Shown here one piece after another: positions 24,472-33,055 of a stretch of 64,000 bases of DNA. Position 1 is the first letter of the stretch; the number at the start of each line of letters is the position of its first letter. The position numbers and the translations under genes were made by a program. The DNA is from Mesorhizobium opportunistum WSM2075 (GTDB taxonomy: Bacteria; Pseudomonadota; Alphaproteobacteria; Rhizobiales; Rhizobiaceae). Below the pieces are notes generated by a model. That model made no database searches. It worked only from the letters and a program-made list of their open reading frames with translations, and was not told the origin of the DNA. The stretch lies in NCBI RefSeq assembly GCF_000176035.2, contig NC_015675.1, positions 6,204,001 to 6,268,000 on the forward strand, in the 5' to 3' direction.

Positions 24472-25401
24472 CTACGACCGGTGAACGACGCTGGAGCGTC
24501 GAAGCGGGTCGCCGAGATGCTCGCAAAACCACTCAGTTGCCGCGCCTTCGGCGAGCGAAAACTGGTCCAGATAAGGGTCGAAATGGCCGCCCGCCATCAA
24601 GGCGAGCTGTTTGGGTTCCTGCGCGCGCTCGTAAGCAGCAAGCGCCAGATCTGCCACAGTGATCCGGTCATCGCGTGCGACAATCATCAGCAACGGCGTT
24701 GGCGAAACGCGGGCAATCCAATTGCCGGGTTCGTACATGCGCGCTGCCCGTGTCGAGCGGAGAGTGATTTCGTTTTCCCAGAGGTCCGCGGGAAGAGACT
24801 GAAGATAAAAATCAATGGCGTCCTGAGACCGGTAAGCGGCGGGTACCGAAGGATCGGCGCTCACGACAGCCTGTCGGCGAGGCGGCTCCCCCCGCAACTG
24901 CGCTCGCTCATCGTCGTCGAAGGCATGCTCCAACGTTGGCAGAGCGTCGGGCGAGATTCGCCGCAATCCCTGCTCATAGCCGCTGATCGTCGGAACTTGC
25001 GCAACGACGCAGCGCAGACGTCGATCTGTGGCGCCCAACACAAGAGCGTGTCCGCCAGCGTAGCTCGTGCCCCACAAGCCGATGCGCGTTGGATCGACTT
25101 CCGGCCGCGCCTCGAGATAGGAGATTGCGCGACGCCAGTCCGCGACCTGCCGCCAGGGATCGATATCCCCTCGAAGATCTCCCCCACTCGTCCCGAAATT
25201 GCGATGGTCGTGGACTAGAACGACAAATCCTGCCGCGGCAAAGGCTTGGGCGAACCGCTCGATGCCGTGCCCCCTGGTCCCGGCAAAGCCGTGGGCCATC
25301 GTAATGGCCGGGCGAGCGCCGACGCCTTCGGGCACGAACAGCCAAGCACCGAGGTCGATTCCACCTTCCGCAGGCACCGTCACGTCAATTTTGCGAACCA
25401 T
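24472..25401 (-). CDS. Alpha/beta hydrolase (dienelactone hydrolase/DltD-like)
   Basis: About 309 residues from the ATG at 25401 (GGGAG upstream). Motifs: GAWLFVPEGVGARPAITMAHGFAGTRG, VLVHDHRNFGTSGG, nucleophile GLWGTSYAGGHAL, acid in PTPLLMIVARDDRIT and His in MAGGHFDPY. Cytosolic, of the XF1-like/acetyl-xylan-esterase-like branch. The frame is open up to 25500, but the extra residues look non-coding. It is the first gene of the minus-strand cluster, divergent from the TetR regulator. Confidence 0.85.
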   Translation of the reverse strand: MVRKIDVTVPAEGGIDLGAWLFVPEGVGARPAITMAHGFAGTRGHGIERFAQAFAAAGFVVLVHDHRNFGTSGGDLRGDIDPWRQVADWRRAISYLEARPEVDPTRIGLWGTSYAGGHALVLGATDRRLRCVVAQVPTISGYEQGLRRISPDALPTLEHAFDDDERAQLRGEPPRRQAVVSADPSVPAAYRSQDAIDFYLQSLPADLWENEITLRSTRAARMYEPGNWIARVSPTPLLMIVARDDRITVADLALAAYERAQEPKQLALMAGGHFDPYLDQFSLAEGAATEWFCEHLGDPLRRSSVVHRS

Positions 25402-25524
25402 GTTCGGTCTCCCGACGGCAGCTTTCGTCATCGGCGCAATACTCGCGTTCTCAACCTCGCCGCATGCCTTGGCGGACGGCAGGAACGTCCCTGTTGACAT
25501 GCGTCGTTTGAACGGCGATAATAC

Positions 25525-25542
25525 CAGATGACCGGTCGTCTG
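25525..25542. promoter_or_regulatory. Candidate TetR operator palindrome
   Basis: CAGATGACCGGTCGTCTG is an 18-bp near-perfect palindrome (one mismatched pair) centred on ACCGGT. It lies between the divergent hydrolase and TetR genes, 23 bp before the TetR start, so it is a good candidate binding site for that repressor. Confidence 0.6.
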
Positions 25543-25564
25543 TAATTAGTCAAGAGGGTTTTTC

Positions 25565-26176
25565 ATGAAATCTCATCCAGCCCGTCGAGGCCCGAAGCCG
25601 AAGCCTGACACCCGACACAATCTCGTCGCGGCCGGCATCCGGATGATTCACGCTGAAGGATATGCCGCGACTGGTATTCAGAGCATTGTCGAGGGAGCCG
25701 GCACGCCCAAAGGATCGTTCTACACCTACTTTGCCAGCAAGGAGGCGTTTGGGGCCGAAGTGATCGATGGATATTCTGAGCGCGGCCAGATCAGGCTGCG
25801 CGAGTTCCTATGTAATCCGAAGATCGCGCCACTCGCCCGGTTGGAGGCCTTTTTTGACGACAGGATCGAGAGCTTCAGGGCCTCGAACTATGTCCGTGGC
25901 TGCTTGATGGGCAATTTCAGCGCCGAGGCTGCGGATCACAGCTCATTGATACGCGAGCACTTGGCCAAGCACTTCGATGCCTGGAGCCGTGTAATTGAAG
26001 ATTGTATTTCGGAAGCACAGGACCAGGGAGCGATCGATCGTCAATTCACTGCATGGTCGCTGGCCCGCTTCATATTAAATAGTTGGGAGGGAACTCTATT
26101 GCGGATGCGCGCCGAAAAGAGCGACGGTCCTCTATTAGAGTTTAAGGAAGTCGTATTCGGCAAGATACTTGTATAG
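25565..26176 (+). CDS. TetR family transcription repressor
   Basis: 203 residues. N-terminal TetR helix-turn-helix: TRHNLVAAGIRMIHAEGYAATGIQSIVEGAGTPKGSFYTYFASKEAFGAEVIDGYSE. C-terminal ligand domain of the CGMCC/AcrR type (VRGCLMGNFSAEAADHSSLIREHLAKHFDAWSRVIEDC). It probably represses itself and the divergent hydrolase/SnoaL/hydratase cluster through the palindrome at 25525-25542. Inducer unknown. Confidence 0.9.
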   Translation: MKSHPARRGPKPKPDTRHNLVAAGIRMIHAEGYAATGIQSIVEGAGTPKGSFYTYFASKEAFGAEVIDGYSERGQIRLREFLCNPKIAPLARLEAFFDDRIESFRASNYVRGCLMGNFSAEAADHSSLIREHLAKHFDAWSRVIEDCISEAQDQGAIDRQFTAWSLARFILNSWEGTLLRMRAEKSDGPLLEFKEVVFGKILV

Positions 26177-26194
26177 CATTCCACACTACTCCCC

Positions 26195-26320
26195 CTCACT
26201 CCCACTCGATTGTTTTTTAGCCCATCTAGGTCATTGATCTGGCTGGAATTTTTTCCCACCTTCGACGCCGAAAACCGGCGCGTGGGCCGTCAAAAAATTA
26301 CGCTTTTGATTTTAAAGGGA
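26195..26320. other. att-like repeat copy B (guaA 3'-end type)
   Basis: CTCACTCCCACTCGATTG is the reverse complement of a sequence reading ...ATC-GAG-TGG-GAG-TGA (I-E-W-E-stop), the universal end of guaA. It is followed by GATCTGGCT, a long T-tract, CGCCGAAAACCGGC, GGGCCGTCAA, TTACGC and TTGATTTTAAAG, in the same order and spacing as copies A and C, and a TACCGTCA element at 26427-26434. The stretch 26177-26650 has no gene. Confidence 0.7.
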
Positions 26321-26650
26321 AAATCGCCGCAAAAAATATTTTGAGGTTTCGCCAACTATCGGGACCAATCGGGCGATTCGTTGCACATTGCGGCGTTCGA
26401 CAGCGCACCATAGCGGTCTCCAAAAGTACCGTCACTGCTCCAACCTTCGTGTGTTCGCATCTGGCGACCTAAGGAAAGACCTGACTGGTGCAGACCACAT
26501 CCGTCCGTCATCTCGGAATATCCCGAGAAAAAATCCAAGCCTCAAAAAACATTATGGGCCTGCGTTGCGCCATGTCCAGGTGGAGCGGAAGATGCGGAAT
26601 TCCATCGGGTTGGAGCCCGGGCGGCCGAGTCCCGCCCGGGATGAGGTTTG

Positions 26651-28435
26651 TCAGAGCCGTTCGAGCGTCAGCATCCCCGGATCGCCCTTCCAGGCCTTGG
26701 AAAGTTCGTCCGCGGCCTTGGTTTCGGCGGCAGTATCGCCTTGGGCCTTCGCCGCCTGCTGCAGCCCGAACAGTGCCCAGGCGCTGCTGCGTGTGCGGTG
26801 GAGAGCCGCCACGAACTCCTTCGCCGCGTCCGCCGGCTGGCCATTCTTGAGGAGGGCGGCGCCCAGGGATTGCCGCACGGGATAATACCAGTATGGAGGC
26901 TCCATGTAGGGGATCGTGTCCTCCGCTTCGACCGCCTTCTTCCAGAAGCTTATCGAGCCGCCGACGTCGTTCTCGGCCTGCGCAGCGCGGGCGCGTACGA
27001 CATCCTCGGCCACTTGCAGGACCGTCATTGCCGGGATTCCCCAGGCATCGTGCACCGACCAGTCGGTTTTCTGAGCAATCTTGTGGATGGCATCCGCCTC
27101 GGCTCGGGCGCCCGAGGGGTCCTTCTTCTCGGCCAGGGCGATGCCGCGCGCATAATGCCACATCGACGTGATGTAGGGCGGCGCACCGGCCGGTTCGGCC
27201 TTAGCCAGGATCGCATCCGGCTCGGCATATTGCGCCCAGGCGAAATACGGAGCTGCCTTCACCGGCTGCACGATCGGAATGGCCGTCGCTACTTCGTTGG
27301 TCAGAAACTTGTCCAGCTTATCGGCCTCTGCGAGCACCGTCTTCGAGTCACCGAGGAGTTGGGCCGAAACCAACACGAAGTGCACGTTGTGGGAATAGTA
27401 GCCGAGCGGATAGACACCGACAGCACCGGTCTCGGCGAGGTAGGTCTCGTCCACTTTCGAGGCAGCTTCGTTGGACTTCAGCGAATCCGTGTAGCGGCCG
27501 ACGCGGTAGTAGATATGACTCGGCATATGCACGATGTGTCCGGCCCCCGGCATCAGAGCTGCCAGCCGATCCGCGTAGCGCTCGGCGCGCTCCGGACGAT
27601 CCGAGGCCTCTACAAGGTGAATGTAGAGGTGAATCGCCATCGGGTGATCAGGCTTCCTTGCGAGAACGCCTTCCAGCCGCCTCTGGACGTCGGCGGTGCG
27701 GCCCTTGGGTTCCGTGCCACCCGGCTGCCAGTAGTCCCAAGGCTGCGTGTCCATGCCGGCCTCAGCGGCCAACACAGCGAGATCGAGATCTTCAGGGTAT
27801 TTGTCAGAAAGCGCCGCGGTTGCATCGGCAAAAGCGGCGTTCAGAGTGTTTCGATCGGCGTTGGGATCTTCGGAATACCGCCTGGCGACCGCCTCGATCA
27901 GTCCCCGCTCCTTCTCGGTGGCACCGGATGAAAGACCCTGCGCCTTTCGAATAGCAACGATCGCTGGTGCATTTGCGACGGGATCCATCGGCACGTTTAT
28001 GTTCGGCCCTAGGATCAGCGCCTCGCCGAGGAAGCACATCGCACAGTCCGGGTCGAGGCTTTGTGCCTTGCGGAAGGCTCGTTGCGCCTCCGCGTGATTG
28101 AAGTTGGTGGCGAGCCGCAGCCCCTGATCAAAGTATTTTTGGGCATCGGCGCTCTTTGTGCTGATCGGATAGCTCAGGGAGCCCAGGTCATCCCACAATG
28201 GCGGCTGAGCCTCCTCGTAGGCCTTCATATCTTCCGGGGCCAATGATTGGCCGGCAGCGGCCAGAGCGACGCAGTGTGTGATGTCGAGTTCCCCCGGCAA
28301 CGGGACCCTTGGCGCCGCCGCAAGCTGCGACTGCAACGGACTGTCTGCGGCGTAAGCAATGGCAGCGCCTGCGCCGAAACTCATCAAGGCAATCGCGGTC
28401 CATCCTGCACTTGGCAGGCAAGCACGCAGTTTCAT
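26651..28435 (-). CDS. Exported TPR-repeat protein
   Basis: 594 residues with an N-terminal signal/anchor (WTAIALMSFGAGAAIAYAADS). Contains TPR-like helical pairs: AQKYFDQGLRLATNFNHAEAQRAFRKAQSLDPDCAMCFLGEALILGPNIN, and C-terminal PVRQSLGAALLKNGQPADAAKEFVAALHRTRSSAWALFGLQQAAKAQGD. The middle has conserved HxxH-like segments (MAIHLYIHLVEAS, GHIVHMPSHIYYRVGRY). The ExCAMCxxG and HMPSHIY motifs suggest a haem- or metal-linked family of large periplasmic TPR proteins of unknown role. Cargo of module 2. Confidence 0.75.
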   Translation of the reverse strand: MKLRACLPSAGWTAIALMSFGAGAAIAYAADSPLQSQLAAAPRVPLPGELDITHCVALAAAGQSLAPEDMKAYEEAQPPLWDDLGSLSYPISTKSADAQKYFDQGLRLATNFNHAEAQRAFRKAQSLDPDCAMCFLGEALILGPNINVPMDPVANAPAIVAIRKAQGLSSGATEKERGLIEAVARRYSEDPNADRNTLNAAFADATAALSDKYPEDLDLAVLAAEAGMDTQPWDYWQPGGTEPKGRTADVQRRLEGVLARKPDHPMAIHLYIHLVEASDRPERAERYADRLAALMPGAGHIVHMPSHIYYRVGRYTDSLKSNEAASKVDETYLAETGAVGVYPLGYYSHNVHFVLVSAQLLGDSKTVLAEADKLDKFLTNEVATAIPIVQPVKAAPYFAWAQYAEPDAILAKAEPAGAPPYITSMWHYARGIALAEKKDPSGARAEADAIHKIAQKTDWSVHDAWGIPAMTVLQVAEDVVRARAAQAENDVGGSISFWKKAVEAEDTIPYMEPPYWYYPVRQSLGAALLKNGQPADAAKEFVAALHRTRSSAWALFGLQQAAKAQGDTAAETKAADELSKAWKGDPGMLTLERL

Positions 28436-28807
28436 CTGAACCTCCTGGCGTTCGGTACGATCGGCAAGCTCCGATCAGCCCTGTCTCTTCCAATTCTCGA
28501 TCGGAGGTGCGGGCGTTGATGATCCGCTGTCTGGGCGGAAGCAATGTCCAGAAACGGCACGACACAGGCCAGTAAACAGGATGCTTTTGCGGAATACCCC
28601 ATGGTCAACCCCGTTTGCGGATGGGCGGCGCGCCACGTGCTGTCGCTTTCTTGGTATAGTGCCCCGTCTGAGCATTACCGGTCCCTGCTTGGCGGGGGGC
28701 AATCCTAATGGCGCCTGTTGTTGTGAACATGCCCGACGACCCCGATTCAGCGCAGAGTGCGACCCTTGGACGGTTAGGGCTTCACCCGAACGGGTGACAC
28801 CACGAAT
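28436..28807. other. Intergenic stretch without a supported gene
   Basis: About 370 bp between the TPR protein start and the stop of the LuxR-type regulator, both on the minus strand. Only short frames without ribosome sites are present. The promoter of the TPR gene must lie in its left part. Confidence 0.5.
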
Positions 28808-29947
28808 TCAATGCGTGGGGGACCCCTGGTATCGGGACAAGAGTTTCGCGAGTTCCGCCTGACTTCCGGTGCTTGTTTTCGAAAATATTGCACGGAGCTG
28901 GGTTCTGGCAGTTTCACGACCAATCCCCAGGGCAGAGCTTGCCGCGCTGATACCTTGACCATCGGCGAGGCTGCAGGCCAGCCGCGTTTCGGCTGCTGTC
29001 AGTTGAAAAGCCTGCCTTATCAGGTGCTTGGGCAGCGGCAGTTCGGCCACAAGGTCGGTAAAATAGAGGAGCGCGTCTCCGCCGTTAAAGAGGTCATGGA
29101 CGAACGAGGTCATCGGAATGGCTTCAGCAAGAAGCCATGGCGAACCCTCGCGAGCAATCAAGACGGGCTCCCCGTCGCTGAAGTCGCCGCATTGGCTGAC
29201 CACGCCTGCAATCAATTTCTGCAAGCGTGAATCACTGGCCCGATCTGCCGCCCGGAGTCGACCGCCATGGACAACGAGGCCACTACCAAGCAGAGCTTCC
29301 GCGTGTTTGTTGTAGCGGGTGACGCGGCCCCGGCAGTTTAACAACAGCGCTGCGCTCCCCATCCGGTCCAGAATGGCCAGGTTCGGTTCGACCGCCGTTT
29401 CCCAAACCTTTTCCGCAGCACTGATAATGCGAACCATCGACGGAACGATCACCAAGAAATCCTCGGCTTCGCTCCGGTAGAATGGTCCCTTATGAGCGTC
29501 ACGAAACATCGAGAGTATCCACCTTCGATCCTTCACCATGAAGTCTATTGCAGCCCACCATTCCCGGTCGCCTGGTCGCGCGATTTCTTGGTAATAAGGG
29601 AGAATCTCACGCTCATCGCGAGTGGTGATCTCATCCTCAACAACGAAGCTGTCTGTCAGCTTCGCCAACCTCTTGCGCGGTCTACGTTCATGCGGATCGG
29701 GAGCACCTTCGACTCTTTCGATCCAAAGGGCGGCAAATTCGGCATGCTCCGTCGAGTCGGGTCTTAGTGCGGTCGGCGATCGCTGATCGCTACGAAACGG
29801 GTGAGTTGGATCGCAGGTGCGGATGACGCAACTCGTGGCTCCTAGGGAATGGGCCAGCGTTTGAAGCGCTGCGGGCCACTGCCTAAACTCGAAGGCGGCG
29901 TCACAGCAAGCCTCGATCGCAGCGGCAATGTTTCGATTGTCGGACAT
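28808..29947 (-). CDS. LuxR-type helix-turn-helix regulator
   Basis: 379 residues. The large N-terminal part has a PAS-like stretch (NLAILDRMGSAALLLNCRGRVTRYNKHAEALLGSGLVVHGGRLRAAD), and the C-terminal HTH is LTAAETRLACSLADGQGISAASSALGIGRETARTQLRAIFSKTSTGSQAELAKLL. This layout is common in rhizobial orphan LuxR-type regulators, often beside the genes they control; here the neighbour is the exported TPR protein. Signal unknown. Confidence 0.85.
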   Translation of the reverse strand: MSDNRNIAAAIEACCDAAFEFRQWPAALQTLAHSLGATSCVIRTCDPTHPFRSDQRSPTALRPDSTEHAEFAALWIERVEGAPDPHERRPRKRLAKLTDSFVVEDEITTRDEREILPYYQEIARPGDREWWAAIDFMVKDRRWILSMFRDAHKGPFYRSEAEDFLVIVPSMVRIISAAEKVWETAVEPNLAILDRMGSAALLLNCRGRVTRYNKHAEALLGSGLVVHGGRLRAADRASDSRLQKLIAGVVSQCGDFSDGEPVLIAREGSPWLLAEAIPMTSFVHDLFNGGDALLYFTDLVAELPLPKHLIRQAFQLTAAETRLACSLADGQGISAASSALGIGRETARTQLRAIFSKTSTGSQAELAKLLSRYQGSPTH

Positions 29948-31323
29948 AAGATTTGCGCCGCGATCCCGGTTACTTGCCCTTTTTCTCTGCTAGCCGTCGA
30001 CGGTCCTCCCTCTACAGGCCCCCTAACTGGCTTCGGCCCGGGATGTTTATTTCCCGCGGCCGTGCTCGATAGGCGAATCAGCTGAGTACCTATCGTCAGA
30101 CACTGACGCATCGAATTGGAGATGTTCATATTAGCATAACAGTCACGCCCGATGCGACTTGCTATTTAATGGCACTCTCGAATAGTTGCTCCGGCTCGAT
30201 ACCGGCAGTGCCTTCGCCCTCTATGACCCATCATTAATTCTGTCTCCGAAATGAAAAGCTCACCGCCGTAGGCACCGGTTGGGTTGAATCGCATTGCTGA
30301 ACGGTAGCATGACTAACACCGACGGCTGTTGGGAACCGCCGGACCGCCGAGCACTCGCAACGGCGTGCTTGAGATCGCCGGTGCGCGGTTCTGCTTGCCC
30401 GAAAACCTCACGTCACGCCGCGCTGCCGAAAATAAGCCTGCATCAACTTGCGGCCCGAACGGTTGTCTGCGCCAACTTGGTGGATGAGGCGCAGCCATTG
30501 AATGACGGTCTTGGGGCACGAAGCAAACCCGCCTATTTGCACGCCGTTGCATGCCGCAACTCTCCAACAGGCCGACTGCGCTGTACACCTGTCCCAACTT
30601 CGTTCCGATCATTCCTGTGTTTTGCTGGGAAATCGAACAGGTTATCGCAAACAAACAGCGGAAGGTGACGATCGGGCCGGGGCGCTCGGCAGGTTAACGC
30701 CCTTGCCGCCTGTCCTCTACTCCCACTCGATGATCAACCGGAATTTCAACACACTGATTTTGCTACCCAATTTTTTTCCGAAATTCTATAATACCGTCCC
30801 AAATACCGTCGGATTCTTACGCTGTTGAAAACGCTACAACAATGTAGTCGCTGTCGCAGCATGCATCCTTTTGACTGCATCATTTCCGGTAGCGCCTTCG
30901 CAGCGCCAAACAGAAAGGCGCGTGGACGCCATTTCGGCGGATCCATCGGACCCGGTATGCAAACCGAGACTGGACAACGGCTGCTTGGTTTCGCATCCGT
31001 TTGGCCCACGGAGCACCGACGAATTTCCTACAATTCGACTGTATACGAGCTTTGGACTATTCGCAGCCTGTTGGCGAATGACCGCATTGGTGCCGCAAGC
31101 GGACGAGCCGGTCCTGGGACGAACTAGCCAGAAAGGCCATTCCGCTGGCACCCCATTGGCCGCAACGACATTGGTTGCGATCCCGCAGGTTGCAGTCATT
31201 TGAATCCGGCCGGCGGGGTAATGCCCAATTCGGTCTCCTTCGGCCCAAACCAGAAAAGCTGCTATCACCGCTGCTCTAGGGTCGCAGCAAACTTTAGATA
31301 AACCGCGCCACGCAGAGCCCCCG
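29948..31323. other. 1.4-kb stretch without a convincing gene
   Basis: Open frames of 110-145 codons exist on both strands (for example 30834-31268 minus) but have non-typical composition, no ribosome sites and no recognisable domains. The att-like copy C sits inside at 30715-30835. This may be decayed DNA left by earlier insertions. Confidence 0.5.
30715..30835. other. att-like repeat copy C (guaA 3'-end type)
   Basis: CTCTACTCCCACTCGATG reads on the other strand as ...ATC-GAG-TGG-GAG-TAG (I-E-W-E-stop). Downstream come GAT-x-T-x-GCT, a T-tract with TTCC, two TACCGTC elements (30792 and 30804) and TTACGCTGTTGA, at the same distances as in copies A and B. It lies 0.5 kb before the promoter of the conflict-type operon and may mark its left border. 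Confidence 0.65.
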
Positions 31324-31352
31324 TTGTCTGTTTTTCAGACATGTGCTAGATT
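31324..31352 (+). promoter_or_regulatory. Promoter with embedded repressor palindrome for the XRE operon
   Basis: A TTGTCT -35 (31324-31329) and TAGATT -10 (31347-31352) are separated by exactly 17 bp. The inverted repeat TGTCTG-TTTTT-CAGACA (31325-31341) overlaps the -35 and spacer, a classic place for a repressor. The XRE protein encoded second in the operon is the obvious candidate to bind it. The predicted transcript would start about 25-30 bp before the first gene. Confidence 0.6.
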
Positions 31353-31385
31353 CGAGTCGGATAAATGGACATGCGAGGTATCATC

Positions 31386-31661
31386 ATGTTCCCTGCTCAA
31401 GCGTTTGAAGACGCAATCCGAAATGAAATCAGTACGGCCATCAATGACCGTCCTGCTCCACGTGCGGCATGGGAGCCTGCGGTCGACTCGCTCGTGATGG
31501 TCCGGGTTGTTTTGCGCATCGAGGAAGAGTTCGCACTCGACCTTCCGGACGACGTAATGCCAGCTGGTGGCTTCCGTAGTGTCGAACACTGCGTCGTGAC
31601 CGTCATGGAGACATGTCGTGAAGCGTGGAGAGTGAGCCAGCCCGAAACCGAGGAGGTGTAA
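31386..31661 (+). CDS. Acyl-carrier-protein-like small protein
   Basis: 91 residues from the ATG at 31386 (GAGG upstream). The pattern AVDSLVMVRVVLRIEEEFALDLPDDVM...FRSVEHCVVTVMETC matches the ACP fold, including the Asp-Ser-Leu motif whose Ser (S35) would carry phosphopantetheine, followed by the typical L-E-E-E-F-x-x-x-(L/I)-P-D helix. A standalone ACP as the first gene of an XRE/ImmA operon is unusual; it may carry an acyl or aminoacyl group for a modification step, or be only structural. No partner synthase is nearby. Confidence 0.65.
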   Translation: MFPAQAFEDAIRNEISTAINDRPAPRAAWEPAVDSLVMVRVVLRIEEEFALDLPDDVMPAGGFRSVEHCVVTVMETCREAWRVSQPETEEV

Positions 31662-31662
31662 T

Positions 31663-32037
31663 ATGGCACGGACCCCTGTTGGATTCGCAGGTCCAAACCC
31701 GGAGGCCGTTCGGCTCGGCAAGCGCCTCAAGGACGCGCGTGAATATGTGGGCATCACACAAGAAGAAGCGGCAAACCACCTGAAAGTCCGCCGCTCGGCA
31801 ATTTCGGAAATGGAGGCGGGCAAGAGGGGGGTCGGCGCCCTCGAAATGAAAAGCCTAGCCGTTCTGTACGAGCGGCCGACATCCTGGTTTACCGGCGAAT
31901 CCGAGCAGCTGCACGTGCCCGAAGACGTCGCATTTCTGGCGCGCACAGTAAGCGATCTGTCAGAGAACGACAGGGGTGAGCTGGCAAGCTTTGCGGAATT
32001 CCTGCGCTCCCGTTCGAAGGTGAACAAGAATGGCTAG
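31663..32037 (+). CDS. XRE family helix-turn-helix repressor
   Basis: 124 residues. HTH: VRLGKRLKDAREYVGITQEEAANHLKVRRSAISEMEAGKRGVGALEMKSLAVLYERP, followed by a C-terminal tail (FLARTVSDLSENDRGELASFAEFLRSR) typical of repressors paired with ImmA/IrrE peptidases. AGGAGG lies 6 nt upstream. The next gene overlaps by 8 nt. By analogy with ImmR/ImmA pairs, the repressor is probably cleaved or relieved by the peptidase on a damage or invasion signal. Confidence 0.9.
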   Translation: MARTPVGFAGPNPEAVRLGKRLKDAREYVGITQEEAANHLKVRRSAISEMEAGKRGVGALEMKSLAVLYERPTSWFTGESEQLHVPEDVAFLARTVSDLSENDRGELASFAEFLRSRSKVNKNG

Positions 32038-33055
32038 GGCGCCCACGCGCGACGCAGTCCTGAAAGGCATGCGGGCAGCGCTTCGCCTGCAGCGCGACCT
32101 CGGCCTGGATCAAGGCGCCGCGCGAGGGCATCGCGTGGACGTATTCGGTTCGATCTACCGACAGAACGTCCCCTTGCTTTTCCGGAAGCTTGAACCGCTC
32201 TTGGGGGCTTATCTGCGCGAGGGCGGCAATCCAGGGATCATTCTGACGACGCGCCGTCCGCTTGGCCAACAGCGCTTCACTGCTGCGCACGAGCTTGGCC
32301 ACCATGTGCTGAACCACGATCCCCATGCGGATGATGATAGTATTCTGCGCCGGTCGCCGGATCATGCTCGGGACTACATCAACCTTCCACCCGCCGAGCA
32401 AGAAGCCGATGCTTTCGCGTCATACTTCCTCGTGCCTGACTGGCTGATTACGGCACTCATGCAGCGTCACCATTGGACGCCGCAGCATCTTCAGAAGGCA
32501 GACGTCGTCTACCAATTGGCTTTGCGCGTTGGCGCAAGCTATCGCGCGACACTCTACGCGCTAGTGCGCAACAGGGTTATTGGGGCCGGAATCCGGACGC
32601 AGCTTGTCAAAGCGCAACCAGCGACGATCAAGCGTGCACTCGTGCCCGACTATCCAATTGGGTCCACGCAAAACATCGATGTGTGGCACCTGACGGAGCG
32701 AGACGAGGGTACGGTGATCGAAGCCGGCCGAGACGACTTGTTCGTGGTCAAGCTGCGCGAAGATAGCAACGCCGGTTACGTCTGGAATTTCGACGAACTG
32801 GAAATGGCCGGCTTCGCGATACTGAAAGATGGCCGCGAACAGGTCACCGAAGGGGTGGTTGGGGCTCCCGCGATCCGGCATGTGCTCGCGCGGGCTTCAG
32901 ATGCGACCGTGCACGGAGTCTATACTTTGTGGGAGCGCCGGCAGTGGGCTCCGGACGACAATCCTAAACGATGGTCGTTCGATTACAGACCTGTCTATTC
33001 GCACGATGCAGGATTGTTTCGCCCCTCGTTCAGACACGCGGGCGTTGCGCGCTGA
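32030..33055 (+). CDS. ImmA/IrrE metallopeptidase fused to a chagasin-like (I42) domain
   Basis: 341 residues. N-terminal zinc peptidase: QQRFTAAHELGHHVLNHDPH (HELGH at 87-91) and a third ligand in PAEQEADAFASYFLVP (about E125). C-terminal domain about 210-322 resembles the chagasin/I42 family of inhibitors of papain-type peptidases: DLFVVKLREDSNAGYVWNFDEL (the N-x-x-(T/A)-G-Y-x-W loop), G...HVLARA strand, and VYTLWERRQW replacing the usual RPW loop. The very next gene encodes a papain-like peptidase, which makes the reading much stronger. Stop and next start overlap (TGATG). Confidence 0.8.
   Translation: MARAPTRDAVLKGMRAALRLQRDLGLDQGAARGHRVDVFGSIYRQNVPLLFRKLEPLLGAYLREGGNPGIILTTRRPLGQQRFTAAHELGHHVLNHDPHADDDSILRRSPDHARDYINLPPAEQEADAFASYFLVPDWLITALMQRHHWTPQHLQKADVVYQLALRVGASYRATLYALVRNRVIGAGIRTQLVKAQPATIKRALVPDYPIGSTQNIDVWHLTERDEGTVIEAGRDDLFVVKLREDSNAGYVWNFDELEMAGFAILKDGREQVTEGVVGAPAIRHVLARASDATVHGVYTLWERRQWAPDDNPKRWSFDYRPVYSHDAGLFRPSFRHAGVAR

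Noticed and set aside
24472..25500. Longer start (25500) for the cytosolic hydrolase
   Set aside because: The extra 33 residues lack protein-like features and a ribosome site; the 25401 ATG has GGGAG.
30834..31268. 145-codon minus-strand frame before the conflict operon
   Set aside because: No ribosome site or recognisable domain, and it overlaps att-like copy C; likely chance.
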